Assembly: GCF_029168945.1 (NCBI RefSeq)
Contig: NC_083603.1
Span: forward strand, 35,747,396 to 35,811,395
From: Cannabis sativa
Lineage: Eukaryota; Streptophyta; Magnoliopsida; Rosales; Cannabaceae
DNA: 64,000 nt
Reading direction: 5' to 3'
The notes under the pieces were generated by a model, which did no database searches, was not told the origin of the DNA, and saw nothing but the letters and a program-made list of their open reading frames with translations. The position numbers and the translations under genes are program-made. Shown here one piece after another: positions 62,589-64,000 of this stretch. How positions within the stretch are numbered: the stretch's first letter is position 1; every line of letters begins with the position of its first letter.

Positions 62589-63620
62589 CTACTAGGGTTA
62601 GGTTTGAATTATTTGGCATTAAAATAATGAAAATATCAACTTAAAAAGCCTACAAAGGTGGTCGGTCATGGCTTAGTCGACTGGGCCTTGCTTTTTGCAA
62701 TTGTGCAATTTTAACACCTTTTGTATCTAATTTTCTCAAAAATGTCAATTTCCTAATTCAACCATTTAAATGCCAATTCTAACTATTTAATAATTATTTA
62801 TAATTATTAAATAATATTGTCATTTATCATATTTATTAATTGAACCATACAAAGTATCATAATTAACAAATATGCCCCTATTAACTCTTTCTTTACAATT
62901 TCGCCCTTACATAGTGAAAATTTCACAAATAGACATTGTCTAATTTGTGAATTATAATTGATTAATCAAAACCAATTACATGAGTCTTACAAACAATATT
63001 ATCTCAACTAGTGGGGGGACCATGGGTCTATATAACCGAGCTTCCAATAAGTAGATCAAGAATTTAGCACTAAAATTCACTAACTTATTAATTCTTCGTT
63101 GAATCCACGCATAGAACTTAGAATTGCACTCTCAGTATATAGAATGCTCTATATGTTCCACCATATAGACACATCATTAGTTATCCATTGTTATAATCCT
63201 AATTTGATCAATGATCCTCTATATGAATGATCTACACAGTAAAGGGATTAGATTACCGTAACACCCTACTATTTATTTTATCCTTAAAACACTTGACCCC
63301 GTATAAATGATATTTCAGCTTATGTGAAATGAGATCTCCACCATTTGTTTTCATTTGGTCAAGCTCGAAGGAGATCATCCTTTGCTTACTATTCGCCAGA
63401 TAGAAGCTATAGATTCCATGTTTATGCTAGCGCTCCCACTCAATTGCACTACCGTGTTCCCAAAATGTACGTATTACCCTGACCTAAAAGTAGGCTTAAC
63501 TAACAAATCAAAGAACACGAATAGTCTTTCAAGATTGAGCCTAAACATAACAGGATTAAGATCATTTGATCTAGGATCAACTTGGCGATATTGACTTGAA
63601 TAGATTTTACGGTAAGTTTA
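62588..63620 (-). repeat. LTR14: fragment truncated at both ends
   Basis: Minus-strand LTR sequence of about 1,030 bp that begins at ACTAGGGTTAGGTTTG and stops at ACGGTAAGTTTA. It lacks both LTR ends (about 860 and 330 bp respectively by comparison with LTR12). The left junction shares ACTAGGG-like sequence with the protease (GTCTACTAGGG against TTCCACTAGGG). No target duplication is visible. Confidence 0.85.
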
Positions 63621-63621
63621 T

Positions 63622-64000
63622 TTAAATAGTCTTTCTTAGCAAGACAAGTTCTTTAGGAGCTTCGGCTGCTGCTATGTATTCAGCTTCCATAGTTGAGTCC
63701 GATATCGCGGTTTGTTTAGCACTTCTCCAAACCACTGCTCCACCCCCAAGAGTAAACACCATCCCAGATGTAGATTTCCTGTCTTCAAGACTTGCCTGGA
63801 AATCTGAATCAGTGTAGCCTATGGGATTTAAAGCACCACCATTGTAGACTAACACAAGATTCCTTGTACTCTTTAAGTATTTCAAAATATACTTAACTGC
63901 ATTCCAATGTTCTTGTCCTGGATTAGACTGATACATGCTCACGATTCCAACAGCATAACAGATGTCAGGTCTAGTGCATAACATTGCATACATTAGACTT
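63622..64000 (-). CDS. pol: Copia RNase H domain, partial at the window edge
   Basis: An open frame of at least 123 codons that runs off the right edge; its 5' part is outside. It reads YAMLCTRPDICYAVG (RT to RNase H connection), EHWNAVKYILKYLK, GYTDSDFQ with a catalytic Asp, TSGMVFTLGGGAVVWRSAKQ, and DSTMEAEYIAA with the conserved Glu. This is the copia-type RNase H that removes RNA from the RNA-DNA hybrid. It stops at TAA right at the junction with LTR14, so the C-terminal tail of pol is lost. Its frame is clean, unlike the relics in E2-E5. It could be part of an autonomous relative. Confidence 0.88.
   Translation of the reverse strand, partial: SLMYAMLCTRPDICYAVGIVSMYQSNPGQEHWNAVKYILKYLKSTRNLVLVYNGGALNPIGYTDSDFQASLEDRKSTSGMVFTLGGGAVVWRSAKQTAISDSTMEAEYIAAAEAPKELVLLRKTI

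Overview
The window is plant nuclear heterochromatin made almost entirely of Ty1/copia-type LTR retrotransposons nested inside one another. I found no convincing host gene, tRNA, rRNA or CRISPR array. A plant origin is indicated by primer-binding sites matching the plant initiator-Met tRNA end (TGGTATCAGAGC), ~1.9-kb LTRs running TGTTGGG...CCAACA, copia gag and RNase H fragments, and a Tourist-like MITE. The sequence is very AT-rich. I cannot name the species.

Layout, left to right (labels are mine). R1: 3' tail and 3' LTR of a + element (1-2155). It sits in R2, the leader, PBS and 5' LTR of a - element (2156-7493). R2 abuts R3, the 3' half of a + element with a gag zinc-knuckle scrap and 3' LTR (7494-11278). 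Next comes an old + element, P1, broken into pieces (11279-15044, 25195-25730, 56408-57458). P1 hosts E2 (15045-25194, -, target duplication ATTAG), a PIF/Harbinger-like MITE (25243-25485, TTA), E4 (25731-56407, -, TGTTT) and E6 (from 57459, +). E4 itself hosts E3 (27912-38158, -, TTTGG) and E5 (44195-54398, +, TCATC). The right edge holds E6's gag-protease scrap, an LTR fragment truncated at both ends, and an open RNase H fragment on the - strand. With inserts removed, E2, E3, E4 and E5 are each about 10.2 kb.

The main biological point is that these ~10.2-kb elements look non-autonomous. Each has intact LTRs, a PBS (except E5), a PPT and a ~3-kb AT-rich leader, but pol survives only as a collapsed, frameshifted relic in sense order: a pre-integrase LWH-like motif, an RT N-terminal stretch, an RT C-terminal stretch and RNase H. 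The same decayed relic is present in independently inserted copies with their own target duplications. It therefore decayed before the copies spread, and the family was probably mobilised in trans. Two groups can be separated. Group A (R3, E3) keeps a broken copia gag. Group B (R1, E2, E4, E5, P1) keeps no recognisable gag. E6 shares the leader but has a different gag-protease scrap, so it may be related to a helper lineage.

The best candidate for something undescribed is in the leader. A ~94-bp GC-rich, length-constant segment with complementary ends is retained in all seven leaders. Each leader also carries a small CpG-containing hairpin region beside a hypervariable GC-rich module, and paired CTCTCGCCTA..CGGGACA motifs. 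These are candidate packaging, dimerisation or translation signals of a trans-mobilised RNA.
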